Of a DNA stretch of 64,000 nt, positions 8,685 through 18,668 are shown in pieces (position 1 is the first letter of the stretch; each line of letters starts with the position of its first letter). The stretch comes from Variovorax sp. Sphag1AA. Its GTDB lineage: Bacteria; Pseudomonadota; Gammaproteobacteria; Burkholderiales; Burkholderiaceae_C. The stretch lies in NCBI RefSeq assembly GCF_014192575.1, contig NZ_JACHYC010000005.1:124001-188000 (forward strand), in the 5' to 3' direction. The notes below the pieces were generated by a model, which was not told where the DNA came from, searched no databases, and worked only from the letters and a program-made list of their open reading frames with translations. Made by a program: the position numbers and the translations under genes.

Positions 8685-9356
8685 CTACTTCTTGAGGTGG
8701 CGCGACTGGTCGTAGGTCGGCTGGGGTGGCAGGTCGGCCAGATGCCGCGTGTCGGCCCAGTCGACGATCTCGATGCGATCGGGCGCCGCGGCATCCGCGA
8801 GGCGGATGCGGTTGAAACCGGCATTGGGGATCTGGCTCTGGCGCGGACCATTCAGGCCCAGCCCGCGGGCGGTGCGCCAGACCATGTCGAGCACGCCGCC
8901 ATGGGTCACCACCAGCACGCGCTGACCCACGTGAGTCGAGGCGATGCTGCCGAGCGCATCCATGATCCGCGCGTGGAATTGCCGCGGCGACTCGCCTTCG
9001 GGCATCGCATGGTCTTCACGGAACTGCAGCCAGTCTTCCCACGCGCGCGGATGCAGGCTCTGGATCTCATCGGCGCGCATGCCTTCGACCACACCGAAGT
9101 TCTGCTCGCGCAGCGTGACCGTGGTGGCGACCGCCAGTTCGAGCTGCTGCGCCGCCGGTGCGGCCGTCTGCTGCGCGCGCATGAGGTCGCTGCAAACGAG
9201 GTATTCCACGGATTCGCCCGCCAGTCGCAGACCGAGTCGGCGGGCCTGCTCGTGGCCCATGTCGTTGAGGGGCACGTCGATGTGGCCCTGAAATCGGAGT
9301 TCGCGGTTCCAGTCGGTTTCGCCGTGGCGGATCAGGATGAGTTCGGTCGTGGGCAT
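8685..9356 (-). CDS. Histidine phosphatase family protein (phosphoglycerate mutase-like)
   Basis: A 223-residue member of the histidine phosphatase superfamily. The phosphoacceptor motif LIRHGETDWN is at residues 8-17, and the second catalytic histidine is in VVTHGGVLDM. The acidic segment REQNFGVVEGM supplies the likely proton donor. The family includes cofactor-dependent phosphoglycerate mutases and broad phosphatases; the GpmB-like small size suggests a phosphatase. It ends 16 bases before the LacI operator and is divergent from an alpha/beta hydrolase gene. Confidence 0.88.
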   Translation of the reverse strand: MPTTELILIRHGETDWNRELRFQGHIDVPLNDMGHEQARRLGLRLAGESVEYLVCSDLMRAQQTAAPAAQQLELAVATTVTLREQNFGVVEGMRADEIQSLHPRAWEDWLQFREDHAMPEGESPRQFHARIMDALGSIASTHVGQRVLVVTHGGVLDMVWRTARGLGLNGPRQSQIPNAGFNRIRLADAAAPDRIEIVDWADTRHLADLPPQPTYDQSRHLKK

Positions 9357-9424
9357 TGGCGCCTATTGTCCGCGCATAGGGTGACGTCGCGATGTCCGCG
9401 CGCACGATCGCGGAGAATCCGCGC

Positions 9425-10150
9425 ATGCCACGCCTTGTCCTGTTGCCCGGGCTCGCCTGCGACGAGCGCCTCTGGGAAGCGCAGATTCCCGCCCTGCCGC
9501 CAACGCTCGAAGTCCACGTCACCGACGTGCACATGCGCCACGAGCGCATCGAGGCGATGGCGACCGCGCTGCTCGCAGAGCACCCCGGACCGCTGATTCT
9601 TTGCGGCGCATCGATGGGCGGCATGGTCGCGATGGAGGCCGCGCGACAGGCGCCCGACCGCATCGTCGGACTCGCCCTCCTCGGCACCAATGCACGCCCC
9701 GAAACCCCCGAGATGTACGAGTTGCGCGAATCGGCGATCGAACTGTTCGAGCGCGGCGAGGCGCGCGACGTGATCGAACTCAATGCCGGCTTTGCGTTTC
9801 ACCCCACGCAGGCGCGCGACGACGCACTCATCCAGCGCTATGTCGACCTGATCCTCGACGCGGGCGCGACACAACTGATCCGACAGAACCGGGCGCTGAT
9901 GCAGCGGCCCGATGCGCGGCCGCATCTCGCGCATCTGCGCTGCCCCACGCTCGTTCTCTGCGGCGAAGGCGATCGCCTCACGCCGCCGGAATGCTCGCGC
10001 GAGATCGCAACGCTGATGCCGCACGCGGAGCTCGTCTGGGTCGCCGAGTGCGGCCACATGCTCACGATGGAGAAACCGGCCATCGTCAACGCAACCCTCG
10101 GCCCCTGGCTTCAGCGGGTCGTCGAGCGCGCCGGACGGCGCGCCGCCTAA
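9425..10150 (+). CDS. Alpha/beta hydrolase
   Basis: The 241-residue protein has the alpha/beta hydrolase layout: an oxyanion segment LLPGLACDERLW at the start, the nucleophile elbow GASMGGM, the acid in CGEGDRLTPP and the base in ECGHMLTME. The ATG at 9425 starts directly at the first beta strand; an in-frame GTG/ATG region from 9392 would add 11 residues. The substrate is not evident. It shares its last four bases with the end of pcp on the other strand. Confidence 0.82.
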   Translation: MPRLVLLPGLACDERLWEAQIPALPPTLEVHVTDVHMRHERIEAMATALLAEHPGPLILCGASMGGMVAMEAARQAPDRIVGLALLGTNARPETPEMYELRESAIELFERGEARDVIELNAGFAFHPTQARDDALIQRYVDLILDAGATQLIRQNRALMQRPDARPHLAHLRCPTLVLCGEGDRLTPPECSREIATLMPHAELVWVAECGHMLTMEKPAIVNATLGPWLQRVVERAGRRAA

Positions 10151-10794
10151 TGCAACTGGCCGCCCGTTTCGCGCGCGTCCTCGCGCACGTTCACTGAAGT
10201 CGCGACGGCAATTCGCAGCGCGGCAATCACGGCGTCGAGCGACATGCTCGGCATCCCCGGCAATCGCGCCGCCTGCTCAGGCAGATAGGGGATGTGAATG
10301 AATCCGCCGCGCATGCCCGGCACCGGACGCATCGCGATGCGATGCATCAATCCGAAGAACAGGTGGTTGCAGACAAAGGTGCCCGCCGAGTTCGACACCG
10401 ACGCCGGAACACCCGCCGCACGCAAATCGCGCACGATGGCCTTGATCGGCAGGCTCGATAAGTACCCCACCGGCGCACCCGCGACCACGGGCTCGTCGAT
10501 CGGCTGGCAACCGGCGTTGTCGCAGATACGGCCATCGTCGATGTTGATCGCCACGCGCTCGGGCGTGATCTCGCTGCGGCCGCCGGCCTGGCCGACCGCG
10601 ATCACGAGCTCCGGCCGAAGCTCATCGATCGCCGCATCGAGATCGCGCAAAGCTGCTCCGAACACGCACGAAATGCGCCGCGCGTGCACCGTGGCGCCTT
10701 CGCAGCGCCAGCCATCCAGCGCGCGCACGGCTTCCCACGACGGATTGATCGCGTCCTTGTCGAACGGCTCGAAGCCGGTGAGGAGGATGTTCAC
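10147..10794 (-). CDS. pcp: Pyrrolidone-carboxylate peptidase (pyroglutamyl peptidase I)
   Basis: This 215-residue cysteine peptidase has the C15 family triad: E79 in ITPERVAIN, C142 in SNSAGTFVCNHLFF and H167 in GGFIHIPYLP. It removes N-terminal pyroglutamate from peptides, releasing 5-oxoproline. Its GTG start overlaps the pxpA stop (GTGA), so the two are translationally coupled. The three upstream genes encode the ATP-driven 5-oxoprolinase that opens the released ring to glutamate. Together they form a salvage route. Confidence 0.93.
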   Translation of the reverse strand: MNILLTGFEPFDKDAINPSWEAVRALDGWRCEGATVHARRISCVFGAALRDLDAAIDELRPELVIAVGQAGGRSEITPERVAINIDDGRICDNAGCQPIDEPVVAGAPVGYLSSLPIKAIVRDLRAAGVPASVSNSAGTFVCNHLFFGLMHRIAMRPVPGMRGGFIHIPYLPEQAARLPGMPSMSLDAVIAALRIAVATSVNVREDARETGGQLH

Positions 10795-11528
10795 GATGCC
10801 GCGACAGCGATGCCTTCGGCCGCGAGCCGCTCACGGATGCGGCGGGCAAAGGCCAACGCGTGTGCGCCGTCGCCGTGCAGGCACACGGTCTGAGCATTGA
10901 CCGGGACCACGCTGCCATCGATCGCCGTCACCTTGTGGTCGCGCACCAGGGAAAGCGTCTGCGCGAGCGACTGTTCTTCCTCCTCGATCAGCGCGCCGGG
11001 CTGGCTGCGGGGGACGAGGCTGCCATCCGGCATGTAGCCGCGATCGGCGAAGACCTCCTCGACAGGCGTCAGGCCCGCACGCTCGGCGGCGGTGATCATG
11101 CCGCTGCCGGCGAGGCCGAAAAAGCGCAGTTGAGGATCGAAACGTCGCACGGCCTCGCAGATCGCGTCGGCCAGCACCGGGTCCTTCACTGCCTGGTTGT
11201 AGAGGGCACCATGCGGCTTCACATGCGCGAGCGTCCCGCCTTCGGCCTTAACGATCGCCGAGAGCGCGCCGATCTGGTAGAGCATGCCCGCGACGATCTC
11301 GTCCGGCGGCAGGTTCATCGTGCTGCGGCCGAAGTTCTCGCGATCTGGGAAGCTCGGATGCGCGCCGATCGCCACGCCCTTGTCGATGGCCCAGCGCACG
11401 CACTGACGCATCGTGCTGGCGTCACCCGCGTGCCACCCGCAGGCGATGTTGGCCGAACTCACCAATCCAAGCAGCGCCTCATCGTTGTCGCAGCCTTCGC
11501 CCAGATCGGCATTGAGATCAATCCGCAT
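10791..11528 (-). CDS. pxpA: 5-oxoprolinase subunit A (LamB/YcsF family)
   Basis: The 245-residue product begins MRIDLNADLGEG, the hallmark of the LamB/YcsF family, followed by ANIACGWHAGD and VKPHGALYNQ. PxpA works with PxpB and PxpC to hydrolyse 5-oxoproline to L-glutamate with ATP. The start at 11528 is set by an AAGGAG ribosome binding site and lies 11 bases inside the end of pxpC. The complete pxpBCA set plus pcp is contiguous here. Confidence 0.95.
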   Translation of the reverse strand: MRIDLNADLGEGCDNDEALLGLVSSANIACGWHAGDASTMRQCVRWAIDKGVAIGAHPSFPDRENFGRSTMNLPPDEIVAGMLYQIGALSAIVKAEGGTLAHVKPHGALYNQAVKDPVLADAICEAVRRFDPQLRFFGLAGSGMITAAERAGLTPVEEVFADRGYMPDGSLVPRSQPGALIEEEEQSLAQTLSLVRDHKVTAIDGSVVPVNAQTVCLHGDGAHALAFARRIRERLAAEGIAVAAS

Positions 11529-12558
11529 GCGTTTCTCCTTGGGTGGAATTCTGCGCCGGCGCAAGCCACCCCATCGACACCAGGCCTTGCGCAAGGTGGG
11601 CGAGATAGCGCTTCTGCTCGTCCCACGCCGCGAGTGCCTCGGCGGAATCGACCACGCGAAAGCGCAGACGACCATCGAGCGGCGCCTGCGCGAGCTTCCA
11701 CAGGTCGGCACGAATGACCACGCCGACGCGCGGATAGCCGCCAGTCGTTTGCGCGTCGCCCAACAGCACGATCGGCTGCCCTGAAGGCGGCACCTGGATC
11801 GTGCCGGGGATCACGCCTGACGAGAGCATGTCGCCGTTGCGCTTGCGCTTGAGCTCCGGGCCTTCGAGGCGGCTTCCCATGCGATTGCTCTGCGGCGTGA
11901 TCCGCCACGCATCGCGCCAAAGCTGCTCTCGCGAAGCAACGGTGAAAAGTTCGAGCTCGGGGCCAGGGATGATGCGAAGCTCGATCACGCCGACGGCCGG
12001 ATCGATCTGCCAATGCGGCATGCGCGCGCCGAAGGGGCGACGCTCCAGCTGGGCCGCCGTGAGCGCGCTCTGGCCGCAGGCGAGCGTGTCTCCGGCTTTC
12101 AGGGGCCGTCCCTCGTGCCCGCCAAAGCCGGCTTTTAGATCGGTGCTGCGCGACCCGAGGACCTCCGGCACATCGATACCGCCAGCAACTGCCAGCCACG
12201 TGCGGATGCCCGTCTTCTCGTTCGACCGGTTGGCGCGGCCGAACTTGAGGACTTGCCCTGCGCGCACCGGCACGCTCCAGCCCGGCCAGACCGGTTGCCC
12301 ATCGAGTCGGGCGTCGAAGTCGTCGCCGGCCCACGCAATGCGGGTCGGCGCATCGAAGCGCAGTTCGCAACCGCCCATCGTGAGTTCCAGCCCCGCCGCC
12401 CCGTCAGGATTGCCAACCAGCCGATTCGCAAGCACCAGCGCGAGCGTGTCGAGCGCACCGCCGGGGCAGATGCCGAGTTGCCTAAGACCATGCCGGCCCA
12501 AGTCCTGAACTGAAGCCAGCATTCCCGGTCGCAGGACCGTGAGCCCGGCCGCGCTCAA
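11518..12558 (-). CDS. pxpC: 5-oxoprolinase subunit C (biotin-dependent carboxyltransferase-like)
   Basis: A 346-residue protein of the KipA/PxpC family, with VLRPGMLASVQDLGR near the N-terminus, GICPGGALD, and the C-terminal LLGDAQTTGGYPRVG. It pairs with PxpB as the ATP-using half of 5-oxoprolinase. I placed the start at a TTG (12558) because it overlaps the pxpB stop as TTGA and has GGAG just upstream; the nearest ATG is inside the conserved domain. TTG starts are rarer, but the overlap pattern matches the rest of this operon. Confidence 0.92.
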   Translation of the reverse strand: MSAAGLTVLRPGMLASVQDLGRHGLRQLGICPGGALDTLALVLANRLVGNPDGAAGLELTMGGCELRFDAPTRIAWAGDDFDARLDGQPVWPGWSVPVRAGQVLKFGRANRSNEKTGIRTWLAVAGGIDVPEVLGSRSTDLKAGFGGHEGRPLKAGDTLACGQSALTAAQLERRPFGARMPHWQIDPAVGVIELRIIPGPELELFTVASREQLWRDAWRITPQSNRMGSRLEGPELKRKRNGDMLSSGVIPGTIQVPPSGQPIVLLGDAQTTGGYPRVGVVIRADLWKLAQAPLDGRLRFRVVDSAEALAAWDEQKRYLAHLAQGLVSMGWLAPAQNSTQGETHAD

Positions 12559-13217
12559 AGCTCCACCCTTTCTGCGACGAAGCGAACACGATCGCCGGGA
12601 CGCAGCAGCGTGGGTGCTTCGGCCGTCGGATCGAACATCGGCACGGAGGTCCGCCCGATCAGGTTCCATCCACCAGGCGAAACCAGCGGATAGATGCCGG
12701 TCTGCTCACCACCAATGCCCACCGAGCCGGTCGGCACCGCAACGCGCGGCGCCGCGCGACGCGGCGTGGCGAGTTCCGGCGCGAGCCCACCCATGAATGC
12801 AAAGCCCGGCAGGAAGCCAAGCAGATACACGACGTAGTCGCCTTCGCTGTGCCGTCGGACCACTTCGGCAGGCGTGAGCTTCGTATGCGCGGCCACGTCG
12901 GCAAGATCGGGCCCCGACTCGCCGCCATAGATCACCGGGATCTCGATGCGCCGCCCCTCGACCGTTGCCGCCGCAAGTTGCGGCCACGCGGACAGCACCT
13001 GCATCTCGAGCTCGACGCCATCGATCTGCTCGGGGTCGAAGAGCAGGCTCAGGTTGTTCATGCCGGGGAGCACCTCGCGAACGCCGTGCCATCGCACGGC
13101 TTCTGCAGCCAGCGCCCAGATCTGTTGCTGCTGCGCAAGTGTTGCCGGCGGCGGCAACTCGCATACCAGCGCCGCCTCGCCGAGGGGGTGCAGGCGAGGC
13201 AGCAGCGCCCCGGTCAT
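12555..13217 (-). CDS. pxpB: 5-oxoprolinase subunit B
   Basis: The 220-residue product belongs to the KipI/PxpB family: LHPLGEAALVCE at the N-terminus, then YLLGFLPGFAFMGGL and the proline-glycine segment YPLVSPGGWNLIGRT. It forms a complex with PxpC. Its ATG overlaps the stop of coaD (ATGA), coupling a peptide-salvage operon to an essential coenzyme A gene. That linkage is unusual and may simply reflect readthrough within a long transcript. Confidence 0.94.
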   Translation of the reverse strand: MTGALLPRLHPLGEAALVCELPPPATLAQQQQIWALAAEAVRWHGVREVLPGMNNLSLLFDPEQIDGVELEMQVLSAWPQLAAATVEGRRIEIPVIYGGESGPDLADVAAHTKLTPAEVVRRHSEGDYVVYLLGFLPGFAFMGGLAPELATPRRAAPRVAVPTGSVGIGGEQTGIYPLVSPGGWNLIGRTSVPMFDPTAEAPTLLRPGDRVRFVAERVEL

Positions 13218-13717
13218 TCGCGACCGAGGTTGCGTACCTTGGCGAGCAGGGCTTCCTGCACCTTTGGCGAAACGAACTTGTCGACCTCGCCGCCGAGCAT
13301 CGCGATCTCGCGCACGAAGGTGCTGGAAATGAACTGGTATTTGTCGCTCGGCGTGAGGAACACCGTCTCGACTTCCGGCATGAGCGAGCGGTTCATGCCC
13401 GCGAGCTGGAATTCGTAGTCGAAGTCGGTCACCGCGCGAAGGCCGCGCACCATCGCCTTGCCGCCGCGTGCGACGACAAAGTCGCGCAGGAGCCCGGAGA
13501 AGCTCTCGACGGTCACCTGGTCGCTGTACGCGCTCACCGCGTTGCGCGCCATGTCGATGCGCTCCTGCAGCGAAAAGAGCGCCTTCTTGTGATGTCCAGC
13601 GGCGACGGCGACGATGACCTTCGAGAAAAGCTGGGTTGCACGCCGCACCACGTCTTCGTGGCCGAGCGTCATCGGATCGAATGTGCCGGGATATACCGCG
13701 ATCACGTTGCTGGTCAT
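13214..13717 (-). CDS. coaD: Phosphopantetheine adenylyltransferase
   Basis: The 167-residue nucleotidyltransferase has the motifs YPGTFDPMTLGHED (the T/HxGH site), VRGLRAVTDFDYE and FISSTFVREI. It transfers AMP from ATP to 4'-phosphopantetheine, the penultimate step of coenzyme A synthesis. The start at 13717 follows a GAGGAG ribosome binding site. It sits 46 bases after rsmD, a pairing common in many bacteria, and runs into the pxp genes by a 4-base overlap. Confidence 0.97.
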   Translation of the reverse strand: MTSNVIAVYPGTFDPMTLGHEDVVRRATQLFSKVIVAVAAGHHKKALFSLQERIDMARNAVSAYSDQVTVESFSGLLRDFVVARGGKAMVRGLRAVTDFDYEFQLAGMNRSLMPEVETVFLTPSDKYQFISSTFVREIAMLGGEVDKFVSPKVQEALLAKVRNLGRE

Positions 13718-13763
13718 GGTTGCTCCTCTCATGCAGCCGCTCGCGGCCCTGTGTTTCGGCGGA

Positions 13764-14426
13764 TTATGCAGCCGCGTCCGCGGCGCGCTGAAGAAGGTGC
13801 GCATGCACCGCACCGGCCTTGAGATGCCGGTAGACGACGAGGCCGAGCGAGGCCAACTCCTGCTCGTCCCACTGTCGTGCGGCCTCGAGGTAGATCACGC
13901 CTCCCGGCCGCAACGCGCGCACGGCCGCGCTCAATGCGGGCGCATAAAGAGCCACGTTGTCGAACGGTGGATCGAGGAAGACGACATGCAGGCTGCCGGC
14001 AGGCGTGCGCTCCAGCGCGGTAACGCCGTTTCCGCGCTCGACGCGGACCGTTTCCGCGGAGAGCTTGGTCTTGAGGATCTGCAACTGCGCCACGAGCGCA
14101 GCGTCCTGTTCGCACAGCAGGACCGATTCGGCGCCGCGTGATGCGGCTTCGAGCCCGAGCGCGCCGGTGCCGGCAAACGCATCGACGCATCGCCAGCCAG
14201 GGAGTTCGCCGCCGACTGCGCCAGCGAGGCTGGCCAGCCAGTTGAAGAGGGTTTCACGAACCCGATCGGGCGTAGGGCGCAGGCCGGCCTTGTCGGCAAC
14301 GGCGAGGCGGGTCCGCTTCCATTCGCCGCCGATGATGCGGACGAAATGCGGCGCCTTGGCCAGCTTGGCCGCGGCGGCAGTCGATTTGGCGGGGACGGAT
14401 TTTCGGGGCGCAGATTTCACGCCCAA
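13764..14426 (-). CDS. rsmD: 16S rRNA (guanine966-N2)-methyltransferase
   Basis: About 220 residues. After a basic, alanine-rich N-terminal tail come IIGGEWKRTRLAV and RPTPDRVRETLFNWL, both characteristic of RsmD. The AdoMet motif is DAFAGTGALGLEA, and the catalytic D-P-P-F motif appears as VFLDPPFDN. It methylates G966 of 16S rRNA. The start is either TTG (14426) or GTG (14420); neither has a strong ribosome binding site. It lies 49 bases after the second M16 gene. Confidence 0.94.
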   Translation of the reverse strand: MGVKSAPRKSVPAKSTAAAAKLAKAPHFVRIIGGEWKRTRLAVADKAGLRPTPDRVRETLFNWLASLAGAVGGELPGWRCVDAFAGTGALGLEAASRGAESVLLCEQDAALVAQLQILKTKLSAETVRVERGNGVTALERTPAGSLHVVFLDPPFDNVALYAPALSAAVRALRPGGVIYLEAARQWDEQELASLGLVVYRHLKAGAVHAHLLQRAADAAA

Positions 14427-14475
14427 AGCTTAACGGCATCGAAGGCGTGGGTCGCGCCTTCGAGCCCTCGCTTCA

Positions 14476-15840
14476 TCAGGGCTGCTTGGCCCCGACGATG
14501 ACCGTGACCATCCGTTCCGGCTGCAGCTTGCGCGCGAACGCGGCCTTGACGTCGGCCACCGTGATCGCGTTCATGCGAGCGGTCCAGGTCTCCAGGTAGT
14601 CGAGCGGCAGGTCATACCAGGCGATGTTCGCGACATTTCCGAGCAGCTTGCGATTGCTGTCGAGCAGCAGCGGAAAGCCGCCGATGAGGTTGTCCTTCGC
14701 AGCCTTGAGCTCGGCTTCGGTCGGGCCTTCGGCAACGAACTTGGCCAGCACCTCGCGCGAAACCTTGACGGCTTCGTCAGCCTGATCCGGCCGCGTCTGG
14801 AAGCCGACGCGGAAGGCACCCGCCTGGAGGCCCGGCGAGAAGCCGCTGTAGATGCTGTAGGTCAATCCGCGCTTCTCGCGCACCTGCTCGGTGAGGCGCG
14901 ACACGAATCCGCCGCCGCCGAGCACATAGTTGCCGAGGTTCAGCGCGAAGTGATCGGGGTCCGCGCGCCGGTAGCCCGGCTGGCCGATGAGAACGTGCGC
15001 TTGCGCGGAGTCGAAGGGAATGCGTGTTTCCTTCGCGGCAGAGAGCGGCTCCACTTCGGGCACCGCGGGCAACTCGGGGCACGACGCCGAAGATGGCAAG
15101 CGCGACAAGAGCGTCTTTGCGATGTCTTCCGCCTGCGGGCGGGTCACGGCGCCGACGATGCTGATCTTGGCCCTGCAAGGCACGATGAGTTGTTCGTAGC
15201 GCTTGCGCATCGTCGCCACGTCGATCTGCGCCAGCGTTGCCTCGGTCGTCTCGACGCCATACGGGTGCGTGCCGTAGACAGCCTGAGCGAAAGCGCGCTC
15301 GGTCACCGTGGCGGGCTTGGTATTGGCTTCCTTGATCGCCGCGTTGAGCCGCTCTCGCTCGCGCATCCACACATCTTCCGGGAATGCCGGCTCGCCAATC
15401 TGTCGCGCGGCAAGTCGCACCGCTTTGTCGAGCAGCGCGGGCTGCGCCAGCGTACGCAGCGTGAAGCTCGTGCGCTCGCCACCGGCGCTCACATCGAAGT
15501 TCGCGCCGAGATCGGCCCAGGCTTCGCCAAGCGCGTTCTGGTCCATCGCCGGTTCTCTGCCGCTCGCGCGAATGCCCTTCTCGACCATCGTGGCGGTCAC
15601 GTTCGCGAGGCCGGCCTGGGACGCTGGGTCTCGGCGGGAGCCGGCATCGAAGTCGGCCTGCACATCGACGATCGGCAATGCGTTCGTCGCCGCCAGATAG
15701 ATCTTCGCGCCGTTCGGCAGCGTCCATTGCTGGATCGGAATGGCGGCCTGGGCGGTCGCGCCCATCAGCAAAGCGGCGCCGAAGAAGAAGGCGCGAAGGC
15801 CGGTTGTCGGGAACTTGAACATGGGTTTCGGGCCTTCCAT
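14476..15840 (-). CDS. M16 family peptidase homologue lacking the zinc-binding motif
   Basis: This 454-residue protein has an N-terminal signal peptide (hydrophobic FFFGAALLMGATAQA) and the two-domain M16 fold with the late RxxxY-type segment REKRGLTYSIYSGF. The position of the HxxEH zinc site reads GLANVTATMVEKG, so the catalytic residues are absent. The ATG overlaps the stop of the upstream active M16 gene by one base (TGATG). Active and inactive M16 partners form heterodimers in other systems, so I infer a periplasmic two-subunit protease. An in-frame ATG 7 codons on would give a more typical signal peptide. Confidence 0.85.
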   Translation of the reverse strand: MEGPKPMFKFPTTGLRAFFFGAALLMGATAQAAIPIQQWTLPNGAKIYLAATNALPIVDVQADFDAGSRRDPASQAGLANVTATMVEKGIRASGREPAMDQNALGEAWADLGANFDVSAGGERTSFTLRTLAQPALLDKAVRLAARQIGEPAFPEDVWMRERERLNAAIKEANTKPATVTERAFAQAVYGTHPYGVETTEATLAQIDVATMRKRYEQLIVPCRAKISIVGAVTRPQAEDIAKTLLSRLPSSASCPELPAVPEVEPLSAAKETRIPFDSAQAHVLIGQPGYRRADPDHFALNLGNYVLGGGGFVSRLTEQVREKRGLTYSIYSGFSPGLQAGAFRVGFQTRPDQADEAVKVSREVLAKFVAEGPTEAELKAAKDNLIGGFPLLLDSNRKLLGNVANIAWYDLPLDYLETWTARMNAITVADVKAAFARKLQPERMVTVIVGAKQP

Positions 15841-17297
15841 CAACGCATCTCGCCCATCGGTGCCGCGAATCCGCGCGGACGTCGGTTCGCCTCGGGAGGC
15901 AGCGGACGCAGCGTGGCGACCGTCAATTGGTCATCGCCGAAGTACTTCGCCGCCACGGCCTTCACCTGCTCCACGGTGACGCTCTGGAGCCGCTCGATGA
16001 TTCGAGCGCTCGCATCGAGTGGAAGCCCCTGCACCCAGTTGCTGCCGAGTTCGCGCGCCTGCGCCATCACCGAATCGAGCTTGTAGGTTTCGCTCGCTAC
16101 CCACTGGGTCTTGACGCGTGCGAGTTCGGCTTCCCCGACGCCTTCGCGCGCGATCTTCGCGACCTCGGCGCGCAAGGCCGCCTCGACCACTTCAGCCGTC
16201 TTGCCGGAAGCCGGCACGCCATCGAGCACGAAGAGCTGCGGCCCGCGCCCGACGAAGCCCGAATACGCACCCGCGGAGTCGGCGACGCGATTGGGCCCCT
16301 GCGTCAGTGCGCGATCGAGCCGCGAACCGGGATAGCCGTCGAGAACCGCTGCCAGCACCACCAGCGCGTAGGGATCGATGTCGCCCTTGAAGTTGTCGGC
16401 CGTATCGATCTGCGGCACCCGGAAAGCGAGCGAAACATAGGCCTGTTCGGCCGGCGCCTTGTGTTCGATACGGCGGACGCCGCGCTGCGCAGGCTCGGTG
16501 CGAGGCTTGCGCGTCGGCACTGCGCGTGCCGGGATCGAGCCGTAGTACTTCTCCGCCATCGCGCGGACCTGCGCGACGTCGACATCACCCACCACGACGA
16601 TCGCGGCGTTGGCCGGGGTGTACCAGCGCGTAAAGAAGGCGCGGACATCGTCCGGGGTCATCGCGTCGAGATCGCTCATCCAGCCAACCACCGGGCGGTG
16701 GTACGGAGAGGCAGTGAACACCGCGGCGTTCTGCTGCTCGCCGAGCAACGAGCGCGGCTGGTCGTCGGTGCGCATGCGGCGCTCTTCTTTGACGACCTCG
16801 ATTTCGCGCTTGAACTCGTCGTCCGGCCACTGATTGCTGGCGAAGCGGTCGGATTCGAGCTTCATGATCTGCTCCAGCTTCTCGACCGGGATCTGCTGGT
16901 AGTAGCCGGTGTAGTCGCGCGTCGTGAATGCGTTTTCTCGCCCGCCGAGTGCCGCGACGCGACGGGAGAACTCGCCGGCCTTGAGGTCCTTGCTGCCCTT
17001 GAACATCATGTGTTCGAGCGCATGCGCGACGCCGGAAGTGCCGTCCACCTCGTCCATCGACCCGACGCGGACCCAGATCATCTGGACTGCGGTCGGCGCG
17101 CGACGGTCAGGTTGCACGATCAAAGTCATGCCATTGCTGAGGGTGAATTGCTCGGCGACCGGCGTCCCGTTGGAGGGCGACGCGGTTGCGGATTTCGGGG
17201 GAGAAGACTGCGCGAAGGCGGGCAGCGCCCAGGGTGCAGAGAGCACCAAGGCCAGCACCGCACCCAGCGCAGCGCGGCGTGGCGAGGGGTGTTTCAT
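15840..17297 (-). CDS. M16 family zinc metallopeptidase, active subunit
   Basis: A 485-residue secreted protease: signal peptide at residues 1-30 (ending AFA-QSSP), then the inverted zinc motif H92-A-L-E95-H96 in SGVAHALEHMMFKG. The second glutamate region is at 165-172 (REIEVVKEERRM), and the second domain has the arginine-tyrosine substrate loop. I start at ATG 17297 because the signal peptide begins there. It is divergent from ftsY with only 29 bases between start codons and is followed directly by its inactive paralogue. Confidence 0.92.
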   Translation of the reverse strand: MKHPSPRRAALGAVLALVLSAPWALPAFAQSSPPKSATASPSNGTPVAEQFTLSNGMTLIVQPDRRAPTAVQMIWVRVGSMDEVDGTSGVAHALEHMMFKGSKDLKAGEFSRRVAALGGRENAFTTRDYTGYYQQIPVEKLEQIMKLESDRFASNQWPDDEFKREIEVVKEERRMRTDDQPRSLLGEQQNAAVFTASPYHRPVVGWMSDLDAMTPDDVRAFFTRWYTPANAAIVVVGDVDVAQVRAMAEKYYGSIPARAVPTRKPRTEPAQRGVRRIEHKAPAEQAYVSLAFRVPQIDTADNFKGDIDPYALVVLAAVLDGYPGSRLDRALTQGPNRVADSAGAYSGFVGRGPQLFVLDGVPASGKTAEVVEAALRAEVAKIAREGVGEAELARVKTQWVASETYKLDSVMAQARELGSNWVQGLPLDASARIIERLQSVTVEQVKAVAAKYFGDDQLTVATLRPLPPEANRRPRGFAAPMGEMR

Positions 17298-17326
17298 AGA
17301 ATGGCTCGGATTGTAAAAACGCGCCA

Positions 17327-18589
<1,263 letters not shown>

Positions 18590-18668
18590 ATAAACGGTCG
18601 GGTTCATCCTCCTGTTGCGCGGGGGCCGGTCTGGCATCATGTCCCCGGCACCAGAACAAGGAGACAGC

